Below, piece by piece: positions 40,438 to 48,770 of a stretch of 64,000 bases of DNA. Below the pieces are notes generated by a model. The model was given only the letters and a program-made list of their open reading frames with translations, did no database searches and was not told the DNA's origin. Origin of the DNA: an uncultured Bacteroides sp. Its GTDB lineage: Bacteria > Bacteroidota > Bacteroidia > Bacteroidales > Bacteroidaceae. Within the stretch, counting starts at the first letter, position 1. The number at the start of each line of letters is the position of its first letter. Both the position numbers and the translations under genes were made by a program. The stretch covers positions 1-64,000 of the forward strand of contig CAAFTU010000054.1 in the NCBI GenBank assembly GCA_900766005.1, given 5' to 3'.

Positions 40438-43296
40438 ATGAGAAATCGTTGCTTTATTTTATTCCTTCTCTTGGGGTCGCTGTCTACAGCCTTGGCTCAA
40501 GTGATTGGATTTGAAGAGGAGGTGCCCGAGATGTTTAAACTGACCGGCAAGGGGGAGTTGAACACTTCTTCTCTTTATTACAAAGAAGGGGAGAGTTCCC
40601 TGAAATGGGATTTTCAGCCGGGCAGTGTGCTGGAGGTTCAGTCTCCTTTATCGCTCAATGAAAAGAAAGAAAAACAGTTTGGCATTGCTTTGTGGATTTA
40701 CAATGAGAAACCTCAGCAGGATTCGCTTCGTTTTGAATTTGTGGACAAAACAGGGAAGGTGTCTTATTGCTTCTCTTATTATCTGAAGTCGGCTGGCTGG
40801 CGTGCCTGCTGGATTTCGTTCGACTACATGAAAGGGGATAAGAAGAACAAGAATCTGGCCGGATGGCGTGTGGTGGCTCCGCAGCGGAAGGGCCGTGTGT
40901 TCATTGACCGTCTGACTTTCCCTGTGAAGAAGGTAAACGACCGTACGACACCTGATATGCAGATGCCTGCCAACAACGGGTTGTCTAACCGGGATTTGTG
41001 GCACTGGTGCTTGGTGTGGAAATGGGAACAGCAGACGTATGCCAATCCGCTGCTGCCGAAGTTGGATGCTCAGCAGAAGAAAGACTTGAAGACCATTGAG
41101 GAGCGCTTGTCGACGTTTCTTGAGCTGGATGCGGTGCCGCAGGGACAGATAAAGAAAGCGTATGCTACTTTTGAAAAGGCTGCTATTGCTCCCTCGAAAG
41201 CGGGTAGCGGTTTCGTGGGGGCACCGGTTGTGGCACCCGATGAGCTGAACAAGAAAAAAGGTGAACTGACTTGGGCTGATCTGGAAACCATGTTGTCTGG
41301 TTTTGCCTATGATGCTTACTATAACCACAATGCTGAGGCCAAGAAGAATTATTTTACGGTTTTTGATTATGCCATCGATCAGGGTTTTGCTTTTGGTAGT
41401 GGTATGGGTACGAATCACCATTACGGTTATCGTGTACGCAAAATCTTTACTACGGCTTGGCTGATGCGTCAGGCTATTTATAAGCATGCTCATGCTGAGG
41501 ATTATCTGTCTACTTTGCGTTTCTGGGCAGCCTTGCAGGAAACTCGTCAGCCGTGTCCGCCGTCGCGTGACGAATTGTTGGACTCTTGGCATACGTTGCT
41601 GATGGCGAAGTTTATTTCTGCTATGATGTTCCCCGACGAGCGGAAGCAGGAACAGGCTCTTACAGGTTTGTCCAACTGGCTTTCTTCTTCTCTGCGCTAT
41701 ACATCGGGTACCATTGGTGGTATCAAGGTGGACGGTACGACTTTCCATCATGGAGGTTTCTATCCCGGTTATACGACGGGTGTGTTGGCTACGGTAGGTG
41801 ATTTTATCGGCTTTACCAACGGCACGGGCTTTGCGCTGACAGAGGAAGCTCGCCAGCATGTCAAATCGGCTTTCATCGCTATGCGTAACTATTGTAATCT
41901 GTACGAATGGGGTACGGGTATCAGCGGCCGTCATCCTTTTGGCGGTAAGATGGGGGAGGATGATGTGGAGGCTTTCGGACACATTGCCTTGTCGGGTGAC
42001 TTGTCGGGACAAGGACATGAATTCGACCGGGGCTTGGCTGCCGATTATCTGCGTCTGCTGGGTAAACGGAATACGCCCAACGCCCGTTTCTTCAAGAAGA
42101 ACGGCATTCAGCCGGCAGCGGCTCCGCAGGGATTCTTCGTTTATAACTATGGTTCTGCCGGTATTTTCCGCGGAGGCGACTGGATGGTGACGCTGAAAGG
42201 GTATACCACGGATGTGTGGGGCTCTGAAATTTATGTAAAGGATAACCGATATGGACGTTACCAGAGTTACGGTTCGGTGCAGATTATGGGGAAAGGCAAA
42301 CCGGTGTCTCGCGCAGGAAGTGGTTTCGTGCAGGAAGGATGGGACTGGAACCGTCTGCCGGGTACTACCACCATTCATCTGCCGTTTGAACTGCTCGACA
42401 GTCCGCTGAAGGGTACGATGATGGCACATTCTACCGAAAACTTCTCGGGAAGCAGTTCGCTGAACGGCAAGAACGGTATGTTTGCTATGAAACTCATGGA
42501 GCGTAAGTTTCAGAACTTTACGCCCGATTTTGTGGCCCGTAAATCGGTGTTCTGTTTCGGAAACCGACTGGTTTGCCTCGGTACCGGCATTTCCAACAGC
42601 AATGCCGATTATCCTACAGAAACTACCCTTTTCCAGGTGAAGTTTAATGGCAAAGATTCCAAGGTAGGAGCGGATACTTACTGGCTGCAGGATGGTTATG
42701 ACAACTACTATCACGTAGTGGATGGTGCAGTGCGTACACAAGTGGCTGAGCAGGAATCGCGTCATGAGAAGACCCGTGCGGTGACCAAGGGAACTTTCTC
42801 TTCTGCCTGGATTGAACATGGTAAGGCTCCTCAGAATGCTACATACGAATATATGGTGCTGATTCAGCCTTCTGCTGCTGAATTGGAAGCTGCACGCCAA
42901 GTGCCGGTTTATGAGGTATTGCAGCGTGATCAGACGGCACATGTGGTATTTGACAAGCAGACGGGAATTACTGCGTATGCGGCTTTTGAAAACTATCAGC
43001 CAACTGCCGATAAATGGGTGTATGCTGTTCCGGCAGAAACCATGGTGATGGTAGCAGCCGAGGCGAACGGTGTGCTTCGTATGAGTGTGTGTGATCCGAA
43101 CTTGAACATTGCTGAGAAGACTTATACGACTAAAGAACCTAGTCGTCCGATTGTGAAAGAAGTTGTTCTCAATGGTCGCTGGACTTTGCAACAACCTGTG
43201 GAGCAGGTGCAAGTGAAGCAGGAGGGTGACCGTACGGTGCTGACCGTAACTTGCCAGCATGGACAGCCTGTGGAAATGCTGTTGAGCGGCAATTAA
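40438..43296 (+). CDS. PL8 chondroitin/hyaluronan lyase
   Basis: 952 residues from MRNRCF at 40438, with a signal peptide cleaved near ALAQ. Order: N-terminal beta-sandwich of carbohydrate-binding type (21-165: VIGFEEEVPEMFKL to RVFIDRLTFP), alpha/alpha toroid (about 180-560), then central and C-terminal beta domains. Catalytic candidates are His438 in DGTTFHHGGFYPGY, Tyr445, and Arg498 in SGRHPFGG. The spacing (7 and 53) agrees with His501, Tyr508 and Arg560 of Proteus chondroitinase ABC I as I recall it. This indicates a chondroitin sulfate ABC-type lyase, producing the unsaturated disaccharides handled by the GH88 and sulfatase upstream. Confidence 0.9.
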   Translation: MRNRCFILFLLLGSLSTALAQVIGFEEEVPEMFKLTGKGELNTSSLYYKEGESSLKWDFQPGSVLEVQSPLSLNEKKEKQFGIALWIYNEKPQQDSLRFEFVDKTGKVSYCFSYYLKSAGWRACWISFDYMKGDKKNKNLAGWRVVAPQRKGRVFIDRLTFPVKKVNDRTTPDMQMPANNGLSNRDLWHWCLVWKWEQQTYANPLLPKLDAQQKKDLKTIEERLSTFLELDAVPQGQIKKAYATFEKAAIAPSKAGSGFVGAPVVAPDELNKKKGELTWADLETMLSGFAYDAYYNHNAEAKKNYFTVFDYAIDQGFAFGSGMGTNHHYGYRVRKIFTTAWLMRQAIYKHAHAEDYLSTLRFWAALQETRQPCPPSRDELLDSWHTLLMAKFISAMMFPDERKQEQALTGLSNWLSSSLRYTSGTIGGIKVDGTTFHHGGFYPGYTTGVLATVGDFIGFTNGTGFALTEEARQHVKSAFIAMRNYCNLYEWGTGISGRHPFGGKMGEDDVEAFGHIALSGDLSGQGHEFDRGLAADYLRLLGKRNTPNARFFKKNGIQPAAAPQGFFVYNYGSAGIFRGGDWMVTLKGYTTDVWGSEIYVKDNRYGRYQSYGSVQIMGKGKPVSRAGSGFVQEGWDWNRLPGTTTIHLPFELLDSPLKGTMMAHSTENFSGSSSLNGKNGMFAMKLMERKFQNFTPDFVARKSVFCFGNRLVCLGTGISNSNADYPTETTLFQVKFNGKDSKVGADTYWLQDGYDNYYHVVDGAVRTQVAEQESRHEKTRAVTKGTFSSAWIEHGKAPQNATYEYMVLIQPSAAELEAARQVPVYEVLQRDQTAHVVFDKQTGITAYAAFENYQPTADKWVYAVPAETMVMVAAEANGVLRMSVCDPNLNIAEKTYTTKEPSRPIVKEVVLNGRWTLQQPVEQVQVKQEGDRTVLTVTCQHGQPVEMLLSGN

Positions 43297-43314
43297 GCTA
43301 TATAGTATAAAAAG

Positions 43315-43360
43315 AACCGCCCCTGTTGCCGTTTGATTAGCAGCAGGGGCGGTTTATTTG
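43315..43360 (+). terminator. terminator after the PL8 gene
   Basis: AACCGCCCCTG and CAGGGGCGGTT (43315-43325/43344-43354) form an 11-bp GC-rich stem followed by TATTTGTTT. It also faces the cysS end on the other strand. Confidence 0.85.
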
Positions 43361-43428
43361 TTTCTAAGGGCCTTGAATCGTTTAGCAATGGCAGATAAGT
43401 GGCACTCGTGTGAGTGGCTTATCTTTGA

Positions 43429-44910
43429 TTACTTGTTCAGTCGCCATTCAAATCCGTCCTTCGTATCCTTCACTTCAAATCCGAGTGCCGTCAGTGTGTT
43501 GCGGATTTCATCGGCTGTAGCCCAATCTTTGTTTGCTTTGGCTTTCATGCGCTGTGCCAGCAGCATGTCTACTACCTTTCCGTAAGCAGCTTCCCGTCCG
43601 TCGGAAGAACCTTTTTCCTCTTTCAGACCCATGATATCGAAACTGAACAGATGGAAGAGCTCCTTCAGTTCGTTCAAGTCATCGGCCGAAATGCTGGCGT
43701 TGCCGGCAATGATGTTGTTGATCATGCGAGCACCTTCAAAGAGCTGGGCAATGACAATCGGTGTATTCAAGTCATCGTTCATGGCTTCATAGCACTTCTC
43801 ACGCAACTCTTTTACATTGACTCCTTCCGATGAAGCCGCAGCCGGAGTGATCTTGTTCAAAGCATCCACTGCTTCCATCAGGCGTTGCAATCCCTTTTCA
43901 GAAGCCTGCAACGCTTCGTTGCTGAAGTCTACCGTGCTGCGATAGTGTGCTTGCAGGATGAAGAAACGGATGGTCATCGGTGTGTAAGCCTGTGTCAGCA
44001 AGGGGTGAGAGCCCTTGAAGAACTCATCCAGTGTGATGAAGTTACCCAATGATTTACCCATCTTGGTGCCGTTGATTGTAATCATGTTATTGTGCATCCA
44101 GTAGTGCACCATGTCATCTCCCTGTGAAGCCACCGATTGAGCAATCTCACATTCGTGGTGCGGGAAGATAAGGTCCATACCTCCTCCGTGAATATCAAAG
44201 TGTTCACCGAGATATTTACGTCCCATGGCAGTACATTCGGCATGCCATCCGGGGAATCCGTCGCTCCACGGAGACGGCCATCGCATGATGTGTTCCGGCT
44301 GTGCCTTTTTCCACAGTGCGAAGTCGGCCGGGTTGCGTTTTTCGCTTTGTCCGTCCAGATCGCGGGTCGTATTCAGCACGTCGTCCAGGTTGCGTCCCGA
44401 CAGCTTGCCATAGTGGTGGTCTTTATTGTACTTAGCCACATCGAAATACACAGAACCCTCACTCTCGTAGGCATACCCGCTATCGAGAATCTTCTTCACC
44501 AGGTCAATCTGCTCGATGATATGTCCCGATGCATGTGGTTCGATGCTGGGAGGCAGTACGTTGAGGGCTTCCATTGCCTTGTGGTAGCGGTTCAGGAAAT
44601 ACTGCACCACTTCCATCGGTTCCAATTGTTCCAAACGGGCCTTCTTGGCAATTTTATCTTCTCCTTCATCGGCATCATGTTCCAAGTGGCCAACGTCGGT
44701 TATATTGCGTACATAGCGTACTTTATATCCTAAGTGAGTGAGATAGCGGAAAAGCACGTCGAATGTGATGGCCGGACGGGCATGTCCCAGATGCGCATCA
44801 CCGTAAACAGTCGGTCCGCACACATACATGCCCACGTGAGGTTCATGCAGCGGTACGAACAGTTCTTTTCTTCTGTCTAACGTGTTGTAAATGGTAAGTT
44901 GATGTTCCAT
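43429..44910 (-). CDS. cysS: cysteinyl-tRNA synthetase
   Basis: 493 residues, the usual class Ia CysRS length. The zinc ligand Cys31 and HIGH motif lie in CGPTVYGDAHLGHA (HLGH at 40-43); the KMSKS loop is GTKMGKSLGN. GGGMDLIFPHHECEIAQS carries further zinc ligands. RNITDVGHL and DFALWKKAQP are family signatures. It charges tRNA-Cys in the cytoplasm. Monocistronic, with its own TAACTTTG promoter box, and convergent with the PL8 operon. Confidence 0.98.
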   Translation of the reverse strand: MEHQLTIYNTLDRRKELFVPLHEPHVGMYVCGPTVYGDAHLGHARPAITFDVLFRYLTHLGYKVRYVRNITDVGHLEHDADEGEDKIAKKARLEQLEPMEVVQYFLNRYHKAMEALNVLPPSIEPHASGHIIEQIDLVKKILDSGYAYESEGSVYFDVAKYNKDHHYGKLSGRNLDDVLNTTRDLDGQSEKRNPADFALWKKAQPEHIMRWPSPWSDGFPGWHAECTAMGRKYLGEHFDIHGGGMDLIFPHHECEIAQSVASQGDDMVHYWMHNNMITINGTKMGKSLGNFITLDEFFKGSHPLLTQAYTPMTIRFFILQAHYRSTVDFSNEALQASEKGLQRLMEAVDALNKITPAAASSEGVNVKELREKCYEAMNDDLNTPIVIAQLFEGARMINNIIAGNASISADDLNELKELFHLFSFDIMGLKEEKGSSDGREAAYGKVVDMLLAQRMKAKANKDWATADEIRNTLTALGFEVKDTKDGFEWRLNK

Positions 44911-44938
44911 AACGTTGTATATTTGTTCTATTTGCAGA

Positions 44939-44946
44939 CAAAGTTA
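44939..44946 (-). promoter_or_regulatory. -7 promoter box for cysS
   Basis: The minus strand reads TAACTTTG, an exact TAnnTTTG, 28 bases before the cysS ATG. Confidence 0.6.
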
Positions 44947-44988
44947 CGATAAATCTTTGATAAGTAAGACTTATCCGTTTGAAAACTG

Positions 44989-45810
44989 TCAGCCGTTGTT
45001 TTCGTTTGTGAAGAATTTGTCAATTGCTTCGGCCACTCCGTCCTCTTCATTGCTGAGGGTGATGTAGTTGGCTGCTTTTTTCACCGGTTCCTGTGCATTT
45101 CCCATGGCAATACCCAGTCCGGCAAACTGAATCATCGACAGGTCGTTGTATCCGTCGCCCATGGCTATGACTTCTTCTCGTTTCACTCCGATTTCCTTGA
45201 GGAGCACTTCCAGCGAGAGCGCTTTGTCGATGCCTTGAGGCACCAGTTCCAAAAAGTACGGTTCTGAGCGGAATACGTTTATCTGTCCTTGCAGGCGGAG
45301 GCTGAGTTCAGCTTCCAGCGGCATCAGTTTGTCTGCATCGCCCACAATGAGGCATTTGGCCACAGGCAGCGTGATGTCTGTCAGAAAATCATTCGTTTCG
45401 CGGATGTTCATCTTATTCAGGAAAGCTTCCTTCTGCACATACGGGTCTGTGGAATGTTCGGTAACGATATCCGCACCGTCATACGTCAGTATGGCTAGTT
45501 GGCTAGTGCGTGCACTTTCGTAGAGCACGGGCACCACTTCGTTGGGGAGTACGTTTTCGTAAATCATTTCCCCGCTTTCCCAGTTGATAATCTCCCCTCC
45601 GTTGTATGAAAGGATAAATCCGCCAAACTCATTCATGCGCAGTTCGTTGGCCAACGGCACGATGCCATAGGTGGGTCGTCCCGAAGCCAGTACCAGTCGC
45701 ACTCCTTTTTCTTGGATGCGTATGAGTGTCTCCTTGTTGCGTGGAGTAATTTCTTTCTTTGAGTTGGTCAGTGTGCCGTCCAAGTCGAGCACGATAAGTT
45801 TGTATTTCAT
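44989..45810 (-). CDS. Cof-type HAD-IIB phosphatase
   Basis: 273 residues from MKYKLIVLDLDGT at 45810; the frame is open further upstream, but that stretch crosses the promoter. Motif I is LDLDGTLTNS (nucleophile Asp and acid/base Asp), motif II is VLASGRPTYG, motif III/IV is AMGDGYNDLSMI, and the C2B cap is the alpha/beta insert typical of Cof proteins. These cytoplasmic enzymes hydrolyse sugar phosphates or related small phosphoesters; the substrate is not predictable. It is divergent from mnmA with only 49 bases between starts. Confidence 0.93.
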   Translation of the reverse strand: MKYKLIVLDLDGTLTNSKKEITPRNKETLIRIQEKGVRLVLASGRPTYGIVPLANELRMNEFGGFILSYNGGEIINWESGEMIYENVLPNEVVPVLYESARTSQLAILTYDGADIVTEHSTDPYVQKEAFLNKMNIRETNDFLTDITLPVAKCLIVGDADKLMPLEAELSLRLQGQINVFRSEPYFLELVPQGIDKALSLEVLLKEIGVKREEVIAMGDGYNDLSMIQFAGLGIAMGNAQEPVKKAANYITLSNEEDGVAEAIDKFFTNENNG

Positions 45811-45821
45811 GTAGTATTGTT

Positions 45822-45855
45822 TTTGCACAAAGATAAAAGAAAATCTGTAAATTTG
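45822..45855 (+). promoter_or_regulatory. promoter of mnmA
   Basis: TTTG at 45822-45825 and TAAATTTG at 45848-45855 form a -33/-7 pair with a 22-base spacer. The -7 box ends 5 bases before the first ATG (45860), so the transcript would be leaderless or start at the second ATG (45863). Confidence 0.6.
45828..45835 (-). promoter_or_regulatory. -7 promoter box for the HAD phosphatase gene
   Basis: The minus strand reads TATCTTTG, an exact TAnnTTTG, 18 bases before the ATG. It is back-to-back with the mnmA promoter, the two boxes being 12 bases apart. Confidence 0.65.
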
Positions 45856-45859
45856 CGGC

Positions 45860-46924
45860 ATGATGAAAGAAAACAAACAGGTACTTTTGGGTATGAGTGG
45901 CGGTACGGACAGCTCCGTGGCTGCCATGAAACTGCTGGAAGCCGGCTATGAGGTGACCGGTGTCACCTTTCGTTTCTATGAATTGAATGGAGGCACCGAA
46001 TATCTGGACGATGCCCGTCAGCTGGCCCGTCAATTGGGTATTCCGCATATCACATACGATGCACGCGATTTGTTTCGTACGCAGATCATTGATTATTTCG
46101 TGGATGAATACTTGCAAGGACACACTCCTGTGCCCTGTACTCTGTGCAATAATCAGTTGAAATGGCCTTTATTGGCGCAGCTGGCTGATGAAAGAGGGAT
46201 CTATCATATAGCTACCGGCCACTATGTGCAGAAAGTGCAGATAGGTGGCACCTGTTTTATCACCCATGCTACCGATGCTGACAAAGACCAGTCTTTTTTT
46301 CTTTGGGGACTGAAGCAGGACATCCTGCAGCGTATGCTCTTGCCTATGGGTACACTGACCAAGCAGGAGGCGCGTCAGTGGGCTGCTCAGCATGGTTTTC
46401 AGAAAGTGGCTACAAAGAAAGACAGTATCGGAGTCTGTTTCTGTCCGATGGATTATCGCAGTTTTCTGAAAAAGCGGCTGGAGGAAGAGGGAACGCCGAT
46501 GGAACGGGGCCGTTTTTTGGATGAGGAGGGGCACTTTATAGCCTGGCATGAAGGATATCCGTTTTACACCATTGGGCAGCGGAGAGGGCTGGGCATTGAT
46601 CTGAACCGGGCTGTATTTGTGAAAGACATTCATGTAGGGACAAATGAAGTTGTCTTGGCATCGCTGGCCGCTTTGGAGAAACGGGAGATGTGGTTGAAAG
46701 ACTGGAATCTGGTAGATGAGGCACGGGTGTTGAACCAGTCGGTTGTCATCGTCAAGATACGCTACCGAAAGCAGGAAAACCACGCTGTGGTTACCCTTAC
46801 ACCTGATCATTTGCTTCATGTGCAATTGCAGGAACCGCTGACGGCTGTTGCACCCGGTCAGGCGGCTGCTTTCTATCAAGACGGACTGTTGCTGGGCGGT
46901 GGAATCATTGTAGAGGCCCGGTAA
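45860..46924 (+). CDS. mnmA: tRNA 2-thiouridylase MnmA
   Basis: 354 residues. The PP-loop is GMSGGTDSSV (11-20). PCTLCN gives Cys96, the expected catalytic cysteine (Cys102 in E. coli), and GVCFCP gives Cys193, the persulfide cysteine (Cys199 in E. coli). IATGHYV and DKDQSFFLWGL are family signatures, and the C-terminal barrel follows (FYTIGQRRGLGI). It thiolates U34 of tRNAs for Lys, Glu and Gln. Bacteroidales often carry more than one mnmA copy, so this may be one of a set. There is almost no 5' leader between promoter and start. Confidence 0.92.
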   Translation: MMKENKQVLLGMSGGTDSSVAAMKLLEAGYEVTGVTFRFYELNGGTEYLDDARQLARQLGIPHITYDARDLFRTQIIDYFVDEYLQGHTPVPCTLCNNQLKWPLLAQLADERGIYHIATGHYVQKVQIGGTCFITHATDADKDQSFFLWGLKQDILQRMLLPMGTLTKQEARQWAAQHGFQKVATKKDSIGVCFCPMDYRSFLKKRLEEEGTPMERGRFLDEEGHFIAWHEGYPFYTIGQRRGLGIDLNRAVFVKDIHVGTNEVVLASLAALEKREMWLKDWNLVDEARVLNQSVVIVKIRYRKQENHAVVTLTPDHLLHVQLQEPLTAVAPGQAAAFYQDGLLLGGGIIVEAR

Positions 46925-46990
46925 TATCAATCGCTGTTTCCATGTTTCCCTGTAACTGGAATGAGGGAGTTCTTTCAATGACAAAATAGA

Positions 46991-47034
46991 AGACATTACC
47001 CCTGCTACAGATGCCTGTGGCAGGGGTAATGTCT
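46991..47034. terminator. long inverted repeat between mnmA and GH3 genes
   Basis: AGACATTACCCCTGC and GCAGGGGTAATGTCT are perfectly complementary over 15 bp around a 14-base loop. Only short T tracts follow, but it lies between two convergent genes, where a bidirectional terminator is expected. Confidence 0.7.
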
Positions 47035-47124
47035 TGATAAGAGCGTATTGACGCTTTGGTTTTATAGAACTGCTTTGTTTGGGTTTGCCTGCTGTCGGGT
47101 TGTGCGACAGCTGCTCCACACAAC

Positions 47125-48633
47125 TTATTGATTCAGTTTCAGCATTTCTTCGATGTATTCGCGTGTGTTGCTCAACCGAGGTATCTTGTGTTGGCCACCC
47201 AACTTTCCTTTCATAGCCAGCCAGTCGTGAAACAGATTCGGACGGGCCACAATCACTTCCAGCGGTTGCAGTGCGATATCTTTCCAGCGTTTGGCTTCGT
47301 AGTCGGAGTTTACTTCCTTCAATGTGGCATCCAGAATGGCAGCAAATCTCTCTACCGAATCGGGCATCTTGGCAAATTCAATCAGCCACTGGTGCCGGCA
47401 TTTGGCATTGGCATCCATGAATACCGGTGCGGCTGAATAGTCGCATACCTGTGCTCCGGTTTCGGCGCATGCTTTGGCCAGCCCTTTTTCGGCATTGTCC
47501 ACAATCAGCTCTTCACCAAAGGCATTGATGAAATGCTTGGTGCGTCCGGTGATTACGAATTTATACGGGTTCTTGCTGGTAAACTTCACTGTGTCACCAA
47601 TCATATACCGCCACAATCCACACGATGTTGAAATCACCAGTGCATAGTTCTTGTTCAGTTCCACTTCCTCCAGACAGTATGCTTTGGGGTTTTCCTTGCC
47701 CACTTCCTCCATCGGGATGAATTCGAAGAACACACCGTAGTCAATCATCAGCAGCATGGACGGGTCGGACAGGTCGTTCTGAGTGCCGAAATAGCCTTCG
47801 GACGCGTTGTACGTTTCTACATAATGCATCTTGGGCGAGTGAATCACCTGCTTATACTGTTCGCGGTAAGGCGTAAACGCCACTCCTCCATGGAAGAAAA
47901 CTTCCAGGTTGGGCCATACTTCTTCCAGCGATTGCTTACCGGTTTTCTCCAGGATGCGTTTGATAAGTACCAGCATCCATGAGGGCACGCCCGACAAGCT
48001 GGTCACATTCGAGGGAATGGTGCTGTTGGCAATGGCTTCAATTTTGCTTTCCCATTCGTCCATCAAGGCAATTTTCTTGCTGGGGACGCGGACGTAATTC
48101 ACCAATGGATTGACATTCTGAATCAGGATGGCCGACAAGTCTCCTACCAGGCTGTGGTTGGAGTTGAGGTTCGGGCTGTGGCTACCGCCTAAGATCAGTC
48201 CTTTTCCCGAGAAGAAACGGCTTTCGGGGTTCATGCGGAAATACAGTGCTACCGCATCTTTTCCACCTCTATAATGAATGTCCTGTAGCGCTTCTTTGCT
48301 GACAGGGAGGAATTTACTCTTATCGTTGGTCGTTCCCGAGGATTTGGCAAACCAGCGAATCTCCGAAGGCCACAGCAGGTTCTGCTCTCCAGCTCGCAGA
48401 CGTTCCACATACGGCTTGATATCATCGTAGGTCTGGATGGGAAGTCTGTTTCTAAAGTCTTCATAGCTCCGGATGGTGGAGTAGTCATATTTTTTCCCCC
48501 ATTCGGTGTGAGCGGCTTGTTGGATTAAGTGACGTAATACACGATGTTGTATTTCACTTGCTTGTGTAGCGTATAGGTCGATTTGTTTTAAACGGGGCTC
48601 AAATGTTTTACTGATAATTTTTGTAATATTCAT
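47125..48633 (-). CDS. GH3 auxin-responsive-promoter family acyl-adenylating protein
   Basis: 502 residues over a single large domain. KSSGTTNDKSKFLPVS (about 97-112) is the phosphate-binding loop of acyl-adenylate-forming enzymes; VETYNASEGYFGTQ and YALVISTSCGLWRYMIGDTV are the second and third ATP/AMP motifs. The plant GH3 enzymes conjugate amino acids to hormones; the bacterial homologues are widespread in Bacteroidetes and their substrate is not established. Cytoplasmic, no signal peptide. Preceded by an exact TAnnTTTG box and divergent from pfkA. Confidence 0.9.
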   Translation of the reverse strand: MNITKIISKTFEPRLKQIDLYATQASEIQHRVLRHLIQQAAHTEWGKKYDYSTIRSYEDFRNRLPIQTYDDIKPYVERLRAGEQNLLWPSEIRWFAKSSGTTNDKSKFLPVSKEALQDIHYRGGKDAVALYFRMNPESRFFSGKGLILGGSHSPNLNSNHSLVGDLSAILIQNVNPLVNYVRVPSKKIALMDEWESKIEAIANSTIPSNVTSLSGVPSWMLVLIKRILEKTGKQSLEEVWPNLEVFFHGGVAFTPYREQYKQVIHSPKMHYVETYNASEGYFGTQNDLSDPSMLLMIDYGVFFEFIPMEEVGKENPKAYCLEEVELNKNYALVISTSCGLWRYMIGDTVKFTSKNPYKFVITGRTKHFINAFGEELIVDNAEKGLAKACAETGAQVCDYSAAPVFMDANAKCRHQWLIEFAKMPDSVERFAAILDATLKEVNSDYEAKRWKDIALQPLEVIVARPNLFHDWLAMKGKLGGQHKIPRLSNTREYIEEMLKLNQ

Positions 48634-48665
48634 TTTTGCTTTAACATGATAAATGTTTATTCGTG

Positions 48666-48673
48666 CAAAAGTA
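48666..48673 (-). promoter_or_regulatory. -7 promoter box for the GH3-family gene
   Basis: The minus strand reads TACTTTTG, an exact TAnnTTTG, 32 bases before the ATG. Confidence 0.6.
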
Positions 48674-48693
48674 ACTTATTTATCTTTTTTTTC

Positions 48694-48701
48694 TATCTTT
48701 A
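48694..48701 (+). promoter_or_regulatory. candidate -7 box for pfkA
   Basis: TATCTTTA differs from TAnnTTTG only at the last base. It lies 69 bases before the pfkA ATG, back-to-back with the GH3 promoter. Confidence 0.4.
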
Positions 48702-48770
48702 CGACGGAAATAATCGTTAAAATAGACGTTGTTATAAGATTTCCCGAGTTTTTGACTAAAAAAAGCGACA

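Noticed and set aside
40648..43260. 870-codon open frame on the strand opposite the PL8 lyase
   Set aside because: It is fully antisense to a well-supported enzyme gene, has no recognisable domain and is rich in His/Arg/Thr, as expected for the shadow of a biased coding strand. Similar long antisense frames over susD, the sulfatase and the Ig-like lipoprotein were dismissed for the same reason.
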